NCBI GenBank assembly: GCA_964395715.1
Contig: CAYNAU010000002.1
Span: forward strand, 62,001 to 126,000
From: Porticoccus sp964395715
Lineage (GTDB): Bacteria > Pseudomonadota > Gammaproteobacteria > Pseudomonadales > Porticoccaceae
DNA: 64,000 nt
Direction: 5' to 3'
The notes below the pieces were generated by a model. It was not told where the DNA came from and made no database searches. It worked only from the letters and a program-made list of their open reading frames with translations. Shown piece after piece: positions 7,837-15,826 of the stretch. The translations under genes were made by a program, and so were the position numbers. Numbering within the stretch: position 1 is the stretch's first letter; every line of letters begins with the position of its first letter.

Positions 7837-8652
7837 TTAATTGTCTGTGGTTAACCAGACAGGGCAATGGTCAGAGGGCTTTTCCATGCTCCGGATGCCG
7901 TAATCGATGCCGGCATCTGTGGCACGGGACATCACTGGGGCAGATGCCAGCAACAGGTCGATTCGCAGGCCCCGCTTGACGGTTTGTTCAAAGCCGCGAC
8001 TGCGATAGTCAAACCAGCTGTACAAGGGCGGCTGGTTGCCGGGGTGAAAGTGATCAAAGCTGTCTTGCAAGCCCCAGTTCTTGATCTGTTCCAGCCATTC
8101 CCGCTCTTCTGGCAGAAAACAGCACTTTCCTGTGCGCAACCAGCGTTTTCGGTTGTTGTCGCCAATGCCGATGTCTGTATCCAGAGGTGCGACATTCATG
8201 TCTCCCATGACAACAATCTGTTCTTGCGGGTGATGATGTTGTCTGAGGTGCTCGTAAAGATCTGCATAGAACTGGCGCTTGGCCGGAAATTTTGCAGGAT
8301 GATCGCGGCTTTCCCCCTGAGGAAAATAGCCGTTATACACATGTAGCGGTCGCCCCTGGTATTCGAAGCGTCCGTAGATCAGTCGTTTCTGACTGTCTTC
8401 ACCATCGTGGGGAAAACCCGACATTGAACGTTGAAGCGGAGTACGGTAGAGCAGTGCGACGCCGTAGTGACCTTTTTGGCCGTGAAAAATCGCCTCATAA
8501 CCCAGGGCATGGATGTCCTCAATGGGAAACAGCTCATCCGCCACCTTGGTTTCCTGAAGACCGATGATATCCGGTTGGTGGTCCATGATTACCGCCCGCA
8601 ACTGGTGCAGGCGTGAACGCAGGCCGTTGACATTGAATGAGACGATTTTCAC
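7837..8652 (-). CDS. xthA: Exodeoxyribonuclease III
   Basis: A 271-residue AP endonuclease and 3'-5' exonuclease of base excision repair. The endonuclease/exonuclease/phosphatase fold shows its metal and catalytic motifs in order: KIVSFNVNGLRSR at the start, IGLQETKV with the metal-binding Glu, VVMGDMNVAP, and the terminal EKPSDHCPVWL with the catalytic Asp-His pair. Length matches E. coli XthA (268). It begins 20 bases after the prc stop on the same strand and may be read through from it. Confidence 0.96.
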   Translation of the reverse strand: MKIVSFNVNGLRSRLHQLRAVIMDHQPDIIGLQETKVADELFPIEDIHALGYEAIFHGQKGHYGVALLYRTPLQRSMSGFPHDGEDSQKRLIYGRFEYQGRPLHVYNGYFPQGESRDHPAKFPAKRQFYADLYEHLRQHHHPQEQIVVMGDMNVAPLDTDIGIGDNNRKRWLRTGKCCFLPEEREWLEQIKNWGLQDSFDHFHPGNQPPLYSWFDYRSRGFEQTVKRGLRIDLLLASAPVMSRATDAGIDYGIRSMEKPSDHCPVWLTTDN

Positions 8653-8672
8653 GGTAGCGGTAAGGCTGGTGA

Positions 8673-10733
8673 TCAGGGCTGGGTGACCAGCAAAGACCTG
8701 GGGGCCAGCAGGCTCAGATAATCAGCCAGAATATTGCCGGTTTCATAGAGTAACGGGTCGCGTTCTGACAGGTCGCGCGTATCGTCATCCTCTGGGCTGC
8801 GGGATTCCCGCCATTCCTCAATGGTGGTGTAGGGTTCCAGCCCTTTCGACTGGCGGCGCTGATTTTCAATGGTCAGCAAGGTGGTATCGTACTTGGCCAT
8901 TTCGTCCCGGCGCACGGTTTCATTCAGCGAAATGCTGTTTTCCTTGCGGCGTTCCCGGAGCAGGGACAGCTCCTGGTTCAGGTAGACAAGATCGGGGTCC
9001 TTAGATTGACGATAGACGTGGCGCTCCTTCAGCGTTTCCAGCGGGATGTCAGTGAAACTGTAGCGGCGGTGGGGGACGGCATTAATCTGATCCCAGGGTA
9101 GCGCGTGTTCATCGGCACTTTCACCGACTTTTTCCTTGTCGAAATAGGATGGCAGCTCCACATCGGGTACCACGCCCAGATGCTGGGTGCTGTTGCCGGA
9201 AACCCGGTAGAACTTGGATTCGGTCAGCTTCAGTTGACCCTGGCGAACCGGCAGCTGAACCTGCACCGTGCCTTTGCCAAAGCTCTGTCCACCGATAATT
9301 AATCCCCGTTGATAATCCTGAATAGCACCCGCGAAAATTTCCGACGCAGAGGCGCTAAGGCGATTAATGAGGACAACCAGCGGGCCGCGATAGTAGGCGT
9401 CGGCATGTGAACGGTGATTGCGTGAGATCATCTGGTTGGAATAGCGCACCTGAACGATCGGACCGGGATCGATAAACAGGTCGGTCAATGTGGTAGCTTC
9501 CTGCAGGAAGCCGCCGCCGTTGTTGCGCAGGTCGAGAATAATGCCATCGACCTTCTGTTGATCAAGCTCGCTCAGCAGGCGCATCACATCTCGTGTGGTG
9601 CTTTTAAAATTGGGGTCCCGGTTATAGTAGGCCTCAATATCCAGATAAAAGGTGGGCACGGTGATAACACCCAGCTTATAGCTGCCCACATCACTATTGA
9701 TTTCGATGATTTCAGAATTGGCCGCCTGTTCTTCGAGCTGGATTTTGTCTCTGACAATGGCAATTTCCCGGTTTGTGCCGGCGGACTCCCCAGTGGCAGG
9801 GATGATTTCCAGCCTCACGGTGCTGTCTTTCGGACCGCGTATCAGGTCGACCACATCATCCAGTCGCCAGCCGACGACATCTGTGATTTCTTCCTGACCC
9901 TGGCCGACGCCGACAATCATATCTCCGGCCTGGAGAATACCCTGTTTGTCAGCCGGTCCACCTGGTACCACCCTGACCACTTTGGTGTTTTCATCTTCCA
10001 ACTGCAGAACTGCACCGATCCCGGTTAGTGAGAGGGACATGGCAATGCGGAAATTTTCCATGGAGCGGGGTGACATGTAGGTCGTGTGAGGATCGTACAG
10101 GGTGGCCAGCGAGTTCATGAACACCTGAAAGGTGTCCTCATTATCGCGCTGTGTCAGCTGTTTGCTGAGATTGCTGTATCGCTTGATCAACAGCTCCCGG
10201 GCTGCTTGGGGCTCCTTGTCGCTCAGGATCAGTCTCAGATAGGCTTCTTTGAGGCGTTTCCGCCAGAGCTCGTCAGCTTCTGCCATGGTCCGGGGCCAGG
10301 GCAGATCATCGAGGTCTATAGATAATTGCTCGTCTTGATCAAGGTCAAACTGGTAGTCGCTTTCAAGCAGGTCGATATTGGCCTGCAGGCGCTCGGTGGC
10401 CCGCTTGATGTAACGATTAAAAATAACAAAGCCAGCAGTGAGGTCCCCGCGTTTCAGCATGTCATCCAGTTCTGTTTCCCAGCGACGGAATTCGTCGATA
10501 TCACTCTGCAGCAGATAGCTTTTTGCCGGGTCCAGATTGTCGATATATTTGTACAGAAACTCTTTGGAAAGATCGTCGTCCAGGTCCTGCTTGCGGTAGT
10601 GTTTGTTGATCAACTCATCGACAATTTCAATAGCTGTTTCCGGCTGCTCGGTGTCAAATTGCACCTCTGCTGACACCAGCAGTGCAAAGACAGAAAAGGA
10701 TAGGCAGACAATAATGCGCGGGATATAGGACAT
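8673..10733 (-). CDS. prc: Tail-specific (C-terminal processing) protease Prc
   Basis: A 686-residue periplasmic S41 serine protease that degrades proteins with apolar C-termini, including ssrA-tagged ones, and trims penicillin-binding protein 3 in E. coli. The signal peptide is IIVCLSFSVFALLVSA. A PDZ domain lies around residues 235-320 (TGIGAVLQLE, VVPGGPADKQGILQAGD). The catalytic Ser is in NRLSASASEIFAGA and the Lys in GGQSFGKGTVQ. The C-terminal DUF3340-type extension is present. Length is close to E. coli Prc (682). Confidence 0.96.
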   Translation of the reverse strand: MSYIPRIIVCLSFSVFALLVSAEVQFDTEQPETAIEIVDELINKHYRKQDLDDDLSKEFLYKYIDNLDPAKSYLLQSDIDEFRRWETELDDMLKRGDLTAGFVIFNRYIKRATERLQANIDLLESDYQFDLDQDEQLSIDLDDLPWPRTMAEADELWRKRLKEAYLRLILSDKEPQAARELLIKRYSNLSKQLTQRDNEDTFQVFMNSLATLYDPHTTYMSPRSMENFRIAMSLSLTGIGAVLQLEDENTKVVRVVPGGPADKQGILQAGDMIVGVGQGQEEITDVVGWRLDDVVDLIRGPKDSTVRLEIIPATGESAGTNREIAIVRDKIQLEEQAANSEIIEINSDVGSYKLGVITVPTFYLDIEAYYNRDPNFKSTTRDVMRLLSELDQQKVDGIILDLRNNGGGFLQEATTLTDLFIDPGPIVQVRYSNQMISRNHRSHADAYYRGPLVVLINRLSASASEIFAGAIQDYQRGLIIGGQSFGKGTVQVQLPVRQGQLKLTESKFYRVSGNSTQHLGVVPDVELPSYFDKEKVGESADEHALPWDQINAVPHRRYSFTDIPLETLKERHVYRQSKDPDLVYLNQELSLLRERRKENSISLNETVRRDEMAKYDTTLLTIENQRRQSKGLEPYTTIEEWRESRSPEDDDTRDLSERDPLLYETGNILADYLSLLAPRSLLVTQP

Positions 10734-10905
10734 CAGGCGGACAACTTCTCGTCACTCATATGGAAAACGCAGTGTAGCAAAAATCTCCTTTGTTAGACCT
10801 CGGCAGTACTGAAATGTTTTGCGCTATCGCACATTTCGACCCGATGCCTGGCTTGCAGCCACTGTTTCACAATGAAATGATGGCACCTAAAATCGGAGTC
10901 GCAAC

Positions 10906-11676
10906 ATGACAGAGATTGATCAGAGACCGGCAGCCCTGGTCACTGGAGCTGCCACAAGGTTGGGGCTGGCCTTTGCCCGTGCCCTGGCGATGCAGGGCTT
11001 TGATATCGCCCTGCATTATCATCGCTCCATATCCGAGGCAGATTTAGCCATTGCCGAGATAACAGCCCTTGGTGTGCACTGCGAGGGGTTTCAATGTGAC
11101 CTCGCAGGTGAGGAGTTAAATACTCTCGTTGACAAGGTGGTGGAGCGCTTCCCGGCACTTCAGCTCTTGATCAACAGCGCCTCCGCATATTCAGCAGCCA
11201 AGATTGCCGAGACCACGCCTGCGTTGCTAAAACAGCAGTTTGAGGTCAATTGCTTCGCCCCGTTTTTATTGTCCGGTCGCTTTGCCTCAGTGGTCCAGCG
11301 AGGGTCCATTATCAATATCATCGATAACAAGGTGGCTTTTCAGCAGAATAATTACGCTGCTTACCTGCTCTCGAAAAAAGCCCTATCGGCGTTAACAACG
11401 CTGTCAGCGGTGGAGTTTGCCCCGCATATTCGTGTGAACGGCATTGCGCCGGGCGTTGTTCTCCCGGGAAGCAATCGCACGGAAGATTATATTGCCTGGC
11501 GTGTCCAGGGGATTCCTGCGGGTCGCCAGGGCCATGTGTCAGAGTTGGTGGCCGCCATGAATTACCTGCTGCAAAACGAGTTTGTCACCGGCCAGGTACT
11601 TTATGTCGATGGTGGAGAAAGCATTAACCTGCGTGGACTCAATGCGGAAGATTACGTCCCGGGGAGTGAGTCGTGA
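10906..11676 (+). CDS. Pteridine reductase / FolM-like short-chain dehydrogenase
   Basis: A 256-residue NADPH-type SDR. The cofactor motif TGAATRLG is the TGxxxRxG variant of pteridine reductases (PTR1, FolM) rather than the usual TGxxxGxG. The catalytic YxxxK is YLLSK, and the end carries TGQVLYVDGGESINLRG. FolM reduces dihydrobiopterin or dihydromonapterin to the tetrahydro form and gives some dihydrofolate reductase activity. It overlaps the next gene, an HPPK-like pterin enzyme, by four bases (GTGA), which strengthens the pterin assignment. The exact substrate is inferred. Confidence 0.85.
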   Translation: MTEIDQRPAALVTGAATRLGLAFARALAMQGFDIALHYHRSISEADLAIAEITALGVHCEGFQCDLAGEELNTLVDKVVERFPALQLLINSASAYSAAKIAETTPALLKQQFEVNCFAPFLLSGRFASVVQRGSIINIIDNKVAFQQNNYAAYLLSKKALSALTTLSAVEFAPHIRVNGIAPGVVLPGSNRTEDYIAWRVQGIPAGRQGHVSELVAAMNYLLQNEFVTGQVLYVDGGESINLRGLNAEDYVPGSES

Positions 11677-12104
11677 CAGAAGCCTTGGAGACCGTACACC
11701 AGGCCATCATTTCGGGGGGGTCCAATATTGATCCTCATGAACACCTGCGCCAGGCTCGTGAAATCCTGGCAGAGGAAACCCGGCTTCTGGCAAGTGCTGA
11801 CGTAATTGAAACTGCGCCAGTAGGCTTTCAGTACCAGCCTGACTTTCTCAACACAGCCTACCTGGTGGAGACGGCAATGGACCGGGAGTCATTTAATTGT
11901 TACCTGAAGTCAGTAGAAGACCGCCTGGGGCGGGTGAGGGGGGCAATCAAGTCGGGTCCTCGGACTATTGATCTGGATCTGGTTGCCTGGGATGGAGAGC
12001 TTTTGACCACGGATTACCACCAGTACGAATATGTCTCTGTGCCCGTCAACCAGATTGTCCAAAGTGCCGGGCTGTTTTTGCATTCACCAGACGATCAGGT
12101 CTGA
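11673..12104 (+). CDS. HPPK-like protein (FolK paralog), divergent
   Basis: A 143-residue protein of the hydroxymethyldihydropterin pyrophosphokinase family. Seen are a GGSN start in place of the usual GSNL, FQYQPDFLNTAYLVET (pterin pocket region) and SGPRTIDLDLVAWD with the two metal-binding aspartates. The basic ERWGPR motif before the aspartates is altered to IKSGPR, and the usual C-terminal MxxRxFxLxPLxEI segment is missing. E. coli FolK has 159 residues. It may still make the folate intermediate, or act on another pterin with the coupled reductase. The start is GTG 11673, overlapping the previous stop. Confidence 0.75.
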   Translation: MTEALETVHQAIISGGSNIDPHEHLRQAREILAEETRLLASADVIETAPVGFQYQPDFLNTAYLVETAMDRESFNCYLKSVEDRLGRVRGAIKSGPRTIDLDLVAWDGELLTTDYHQYEYVSVPVNQIVQSAGLFLHSPDDQV

Positions 12105-12218
12105 CCGATTGGTATTCACCAGCCGGATGTCCACAATCCGATTCAGCGAGTGAAATTTTCTGACTTTTGCTTATAATGGCCGACCCATCTGGTTAACAAC
12201 TTGTCTTGGAGATCTATT

Positions 12219-13199
12219 GTGAAAGCACCTGTACGTGTTGCCGTTACTGGCGCCGCTGGCCAAATCAGCTATTCCCTGTTGTTCCGCATTGCTGCGGGTC
12301 AAATGCTCGGCGAAGATCAGCCGGTTATTCTGCAACTGCTGGAAATCACTCCTGCTCTTGGTGCACTGGAAGGTGTGGCAATGGAACTGGATGATTGTGC
12401 ATTCCCACTGCTGGCGGGCATTGTTCAAACTGATGACCCCAATGTGGCGTTCAAAGATGCCGATTACGCACTGCTGGTAGGTGCCCGTCCTCGTGGTCCC
12501 GGCATGGAGCGTAAAGATTTGCTGGAAGCCAACGCGGCTATCTTCTCTGTCCAGGGTAAGGCGATTAGCGATAACGCTTCCCCAGATATTAAAGTATTGG
12601 TGGTCGGTAACCCTGCCAACACCAATGCACTGATTGCCCAGCGCAATGCGCCGAACATCAATCCCCGTCAGTTCACTGCCATGACCCGTCTGGACCACAA
12701 TCGTGCCATGACTCAACTGGCGCAGAAAACTGGCACTACCATCAACGATGTCAAGAAAATGACCATCTGGGGTAACCATTCCTCAACCCAGTATCCCGAC
12801 CTGCACCACTGTACTGTTTCCGGCAAAACTGCGATCGACCTGGTTGACCAGGACTGGTATGAAGCGACTTACATCCCTGAAGTACAACAGCGTGGTGCCG
12901 CTATCATCAAGGCTCGTGGCGCTTCTTCCGCGGCTTCTGCTGCCAATGCTGCTATTGACCACATGCGCACCTGGGCCCTGGGCTCCGACGATGGCGACTG
13001 GGTCAGCATGGGCGTATACAGCGACGGTAGCTACGGTATCGCCGAAGGCCTGATCTACTCTTTCCCCTGCGTATGCAAAGGCGGCGACTGGGAAATAGTT
13101 CAGGGTCTGGATGTCAATGAATTCTCAAGTGGCAAAATGAAAGCCACTGAGCAGGAACTGGCCGAAGAGCGTGATGCTGTCAGCCATCTCCTTCCTTAA
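12219..13199 (+). CDS. mdh: Malate dehydrogenase
   Basis: A 326-residue NAD-dependent malate dehydrogenase of the TCA cycle, of the longer type found in many proteobacteria. It shows VAVTGAAGQISYSLLFRIA (NAD site), VGARPRGPGMERKDLL (substrate-loop arginines), MTRLDHNRA with the catalytic Asp region, and WGNHSSTQYPD with the active-site His. The start is GTG 12219 with TTGGAG upstream; a longer frame from TTG 12201 lacks such a site. A terminator follows 20 bases after the stop, so the gene is probably monocistronic. Confidence 0.96.
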   Translation: MKAPVRVAVTGAAGQISYSLLFRIAAGQMLGEDQPVILQLLEITPALGALEGVAMELDDCAFPLLAGIVQTDDPNVAFKDADYALLVGARPRGPGMERKDLLEANAAIFSVQGKAISDNASPDIKVLVVGNPANTNALIAQRNAPNINPRQFTAMTRLDHNRAMTQLAQKTGTTINDVKKMTIWGNHSSTQYPDLHHCTVSGKTAIDLVDQDWYEATYIPEVQQRGAAIIKARGASSAASAANAAIDHMRTWALGSDDGDWVSMGVYSDGSYGIAEGLIYSFPCVCKGGDWEIVQGLDVNEFSSGKMKATEQELAEERDAVSHLLP

Positions 13200-13218
13200 G
13201 GGATTCTATCCCTGTTAG

Positions 13219-13246
13219 AAAAAGGCGCCCTATGGGCGCCTTTTTT
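13219..13246 (+). terminator. Rho-independent terminator after mdh
   Basis: The stem GGCGCCC / GGGCGCC (13224-13230 with 13234-13240) has a 3-base loop, followed by T6 and preceded by A5. Confidence 0.9.
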
Positions 13247-13316
13247 GTTTTTATCGACATCATTTAGGTAGTGCTCCGGGGTCATCAAATGGTCTAAACT
13301 GGAAACAGGTAAAGCC

Positions 13317-13829
13317 ATGGTTACTCTACATACGCTGACAAACCACGCCCTGCAATTGGTGCTGACGCCTAACCGTTCGATGGACTGGAACGGTAATCTC
13401 ATGGTTTTGCTCGGCGCTTCCTCAATCCTGTTGGTGACGGCCACAATTTTTGCCCTGAAGGGTGCCTGGTTAGTGCTGCCCTTTGCCGGGCTGGAAATTA
13501 CTGCACTGGCCACCGCCATGCATCTGACCCTGCGCAAACTGGATTGCCAGGAAGTCCTGACCCTGGAAGACGGTGTATTGAGACTGGAACGGGGCAAAAA
13601 GACTCCTGACCTGTATCTCTATTTCCCGGAACAGTCCATTCGTATCTTGGTGGATCGCCCATCCCGCCCCATGAGTCTGCCAGACATTGACCTGGTGGCC
13701 CTGGGCCATTGCTACCACCTGGGTTCCTTTCTCAGTCGATCAGATCGTTTTCGCCTGGCGGGAGTGCTGAAAAACAAAATGCACCTGCAGGTCTGCAGTC
13801 ACGACCCATATCTTCGCACCAGCTTCTGA
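13317..13829 (+). CDS. DUF2244 family membrane protein
   Basis: A 170-residue inner-membrane protein. The pattern NRSMDW, then two spans around residues 27-67 (LMVLLGASSILLVTATIFAL; GAWLVLPFAGLEITALATAM) and a beta-rich cytoplasmic tail, is that of DUF2244. The function is unknown. In other bacteria the family often sits near cytochrome oxidase genes, which is not the case here. The gene is alone between the mdh terminator and the peroxiredoxin gene. Confidence 0.8.
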   Translation: MVTLHTLTNHALQLVLTPNRSMDWNGNLMVLLGASSILLVTATIFALKGAWLVLPFAGLEITALATAMHLTLRKLDCQEVLTLEDGVLRLERGKKTPDLYLYFPEQSIRILVDRPSRPMSLPDIDLVALGHCYHLGSFLSRSDRFRLAGVLKNKMHLQVCSHDPYLRTSF

Positions 13830-13880
13830 TTTTTTGCTAAAGTTCACCCCTGCAAATTCATTGATCACAAGGAGACCCCC

Positions 13881-14354
13881 ATGGCATTTCCGGAAGTGGG
13901 CAAAGCCGCACCTAAATTCAGCTTGCAAAACCAGCGTGGTGAAACCGTCAAGTTGAGTGATTTCAAAGGTAAAAACGTGGTGCTGTACTTTTACCCCAAG
14001 GCTATGACCCCCGGTTGCACAGTTCAGGCGTGTGGTATTCGGGACTCTAAAAAGGCATTCGCCGATCTGGATACGGTTGTTCTGGGTGTGAGCCCCGATC
14101 CTTTCCCTCGGCTGGCCCGCTTTGAAGACAAACAGGACCTCAATTTTGACCTGCTCTCCGACGAGGATCATGCCATTACCGAAGCCTATGGTTGCTGGGG
14201 TCTGAAAAAATTTATGGGGCGAGAGTTCATGGGTGTATTACGCACCACCTTTGTGATTGATAAAAAAGGCAAAATCGCGCTGGTGATGGATAAAGTGAAG
14301 ACGAAAACCCACCACGACGACATCCTTGGCTGGATTAAAGAAAATCTGGTTTGA
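13881..14354 (+). CDS. bcp: Thioredoxin-dependent peroxiredoxin, Bcp/PrxQ type
   Basis: A 157-residue thiol peroxidase that reduces H2O2 and alkyl hydroperoxides. The peroxidatic cysteine is C46 in YPKAMTPGCTVQACGIRD, and the resolving cysteine C51 lies five residues later, the PrxQ alpha-type arrangement. Other family markers are LLSDEDHAITEAYG and RTTFVIDKKGKI. Length matches E. coli Bcp (156). A good ribosome site (AAGGAG) precedes ATG 13881. The yajC gene follows after 65 bases on the same strand. Confidence 0.95.
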   Translation: MAFPEVGKAAPKFSLQNQRGETVKLSDFKGKNVVLYFYPKAMTPGCTVQACGIRDSKKAFADLDTVVLGVSPDPFPRLARFEDKQDLNFDLLSDEDHAITEAYGCWGLKKFMGREFMGVLRTTFVIDKKGKIALVMDKVKTKTHHDDILGWIKENLV

Positions 14355-14419
14355 GTAACCGCGGTGATCGCGCTAAAGTCGCCCCTTTCCTGAATAACAC
14401 ACACAATTGAGGTAATTGC

Positions 14420-14752
14420 ATGTCTCTTGATATGTCACAGGTTGTCATGGCCGCAGCTGCTCCCGCTCAGGAGCCAAACCCACTCATTACATTACTGATG
14501 TTTGGCGGTTTGTTTATTTTTATGTATTTTCTGATCATCCGTCCCCAGCGCAAACGCCAGAAAGAGCATCAGGAACTCACTAAATCTCTGAACAAAGGCG
14601 ATGAGGTGGTGATGAATAGTGGCATGCTGGGTAAAATCAGCAAGCTCGACGACGATTACCTGGTGTTGCTGGCCGGCAATAACGTCGAACTGAAATTCCA
14701 GCGGGCTGCAGTTCACGCTGTGTTGCCCAAAGGCACGATCAAAGAGATCTGA
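14420..14752 (+). CDS. yajC: Preprotein translocase subunit YajC
   Basis: A 110-residue single-span inner-membrane protein that associates with SecDF and the Sec holotranslocon. After an Ala-rich N-terminus, the span ITLLMFGGLFIFMYFLIIRP runs into the family mark RPQRKRQKEHQEL. The cytoplasmic domain shows GDEVVMNSGMLGKISKLDDD. In most proteobacteria yajC lies between tgt and secD; here neither is near. A terminator follows directly. Confidence 0.95.
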   Translation: MSLDMSQVVMAAAAPAQEPNPLITLLMFGGLFIFMYFLIIRPQRKRQKEHQELTKSLNKGDEVVMNSGMLGKISKLDDDYLVLLAGNNVELKFQRAAVHAVLPKGTIKEI

Positions 14753-14760
14753 TGAGAACA

Positions 14761-14784
14761 GGCCGCTGATGCGGCCTTTCTTTT
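14761..14784 (+). terminator. Rho-independent terminator after yajC
   Basis: The stem GGCCGC / GCGGCC (14761-14766 with 14771-14776) has loop TGAT and is followed by TTTCTTTT. It ends five bases before the start codon of the next gene, which therefore needs either its own promoter upstream of the hairpin or read-through. Confidence 0.8.
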
Positions 14785-14788
14785 GCCC

Positions 14789-15793
14789 ATGATTTCCTAT
14801 CCCCACAGGCTGGAACTCGCCCAGACACCGACGCCGCTGTATCTGCTATCCCGACTGTCTGCAGAAGTCGGTGCCCGCATCTGGATCAAGCGCGACGATA
14901 TGACGGGCTGTGCTATTAGTGGCAACAAGGTTCGAAAGCTGGAATACACCCTGGCTCATGCCCTGGCAGAGGGTGCCGATACCATCATTACCTGTGGTGG
15001 GTTACAGTCCAATCATTGTCGCGCCACGGCAATTCTGGGTGCCCAACTGGGGCTAAAGGTACACCTGATTCTCCGCGGTGAGACGCCGGAAGATCTGGAG
15101 GGTAACCTGTTACTCGACAGCCTTGCGGGTGCGCAGATCAGTGTCTACCCGCTCTCCGAATATCGTCATCTTCCGGCCCTTTTTGAGCATTGGGAAGCCC
15201 ATTATCGCAGCCAGGGACACCAGGCTTTTGTTATACCCACGGGAGCCAGTGACGGCATTGGTGCCTGGGGGTATATCCACTGCGTCGACGAAATGTCAGC
15301 CCAGTTCAAAGCCCATGGCTTAACCCCGCATGCCATTGTCTGCGCCTCTGGTTCCGGCGGCACCCAGGCAGGGTTGACCCTGGGCTGTTCTCTGCACAAC
15401 CTCGATGTGCCTGTAGTAGGTTTTGCCGTATGTGATGATGCAGCTTATTTTCAGCAAAAAATTCGTGAAGATATGACTGACTGGCAGGAGCGTTATGGGC
15501 AGGAACTGGATGTGAATGCTCTGCCAGTGCATGTGAATGATCAATATATTGGCCCGGGGTATGGCCGGGCCACGGAAGAAGTGTTCGCCACTATTCGCCA
15601 TCTTGCTGCGCTGGAGGGCATCATTCTCGATCCGGTGTATAGCGGCAAGGCGTTTTACGGCATGATAAAAGAACTTGAGGGCGGGGGCTTTGCCCCCGAC
15701 AGTGACCTGGTGTTTATCCATACCGGCGGGCTTTTCGGGCTGTTTCCACAACGGCAGCAGCTGGGTCTGTCCCTCCCAACACAGAATCGATAA
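14789..15793 (+). CDS. D-cysteine desulfhydrase / ACC deaminase family PLP enzyme
   Basis: A 334-residue fold-type II PLP enzyme that most likely converts D-cysteine to pyruvate, H2S and ammonia, as DcyD does. The PLP lysine is in CAISGNKVRKLEYTL, followed by TCGGLQSNHCRATA and CASGSGGTQAGLTLG, the phosphate-binding glycine loop. The closing segment is DPVYSGKAFYGM and FIHTGGLFGLF. ACC deaminase and L-cysteate lyase share this fold and cannot be excluded. The start is ATG 14789; a TTG two codons earlier is possible. An amino acid symporter gene follows after 33 bases. Confidence 0.87.
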   Translation: MISYPHRLELAQTPTPLYLLSRLSAEVGARIWIKRDDMTGCAISGNKVRKLEYTLAHALAEGADTIITCGGLQSNHCRATAILGAQLGLKVHLILRGETPEDLEGNLLLDSLAGAQISVYPLSEYRHLPALFEHWEAHYRSQGHQAFVIPTGASDGIGAWGYIHCVDEMSAQFKAHGLTPHAIVCASGSGGTQAGLTLGCSLHNLDVPVVGFAVCDDAAYFQQKIREDMTDWQERYGQELDVNALPVHVNDQYIGPGYGRATEEVFATIRHLAALEGIILDPVYSGKAFYGMIKELEGGGFAPDSDLVFIHTGGLFGLFPQRQQLGLSLPTQNR

Positions 15794-15826
15794 AAAGCTA
15801 ACTGAGAATAGAGCCGAGTTAATGCC

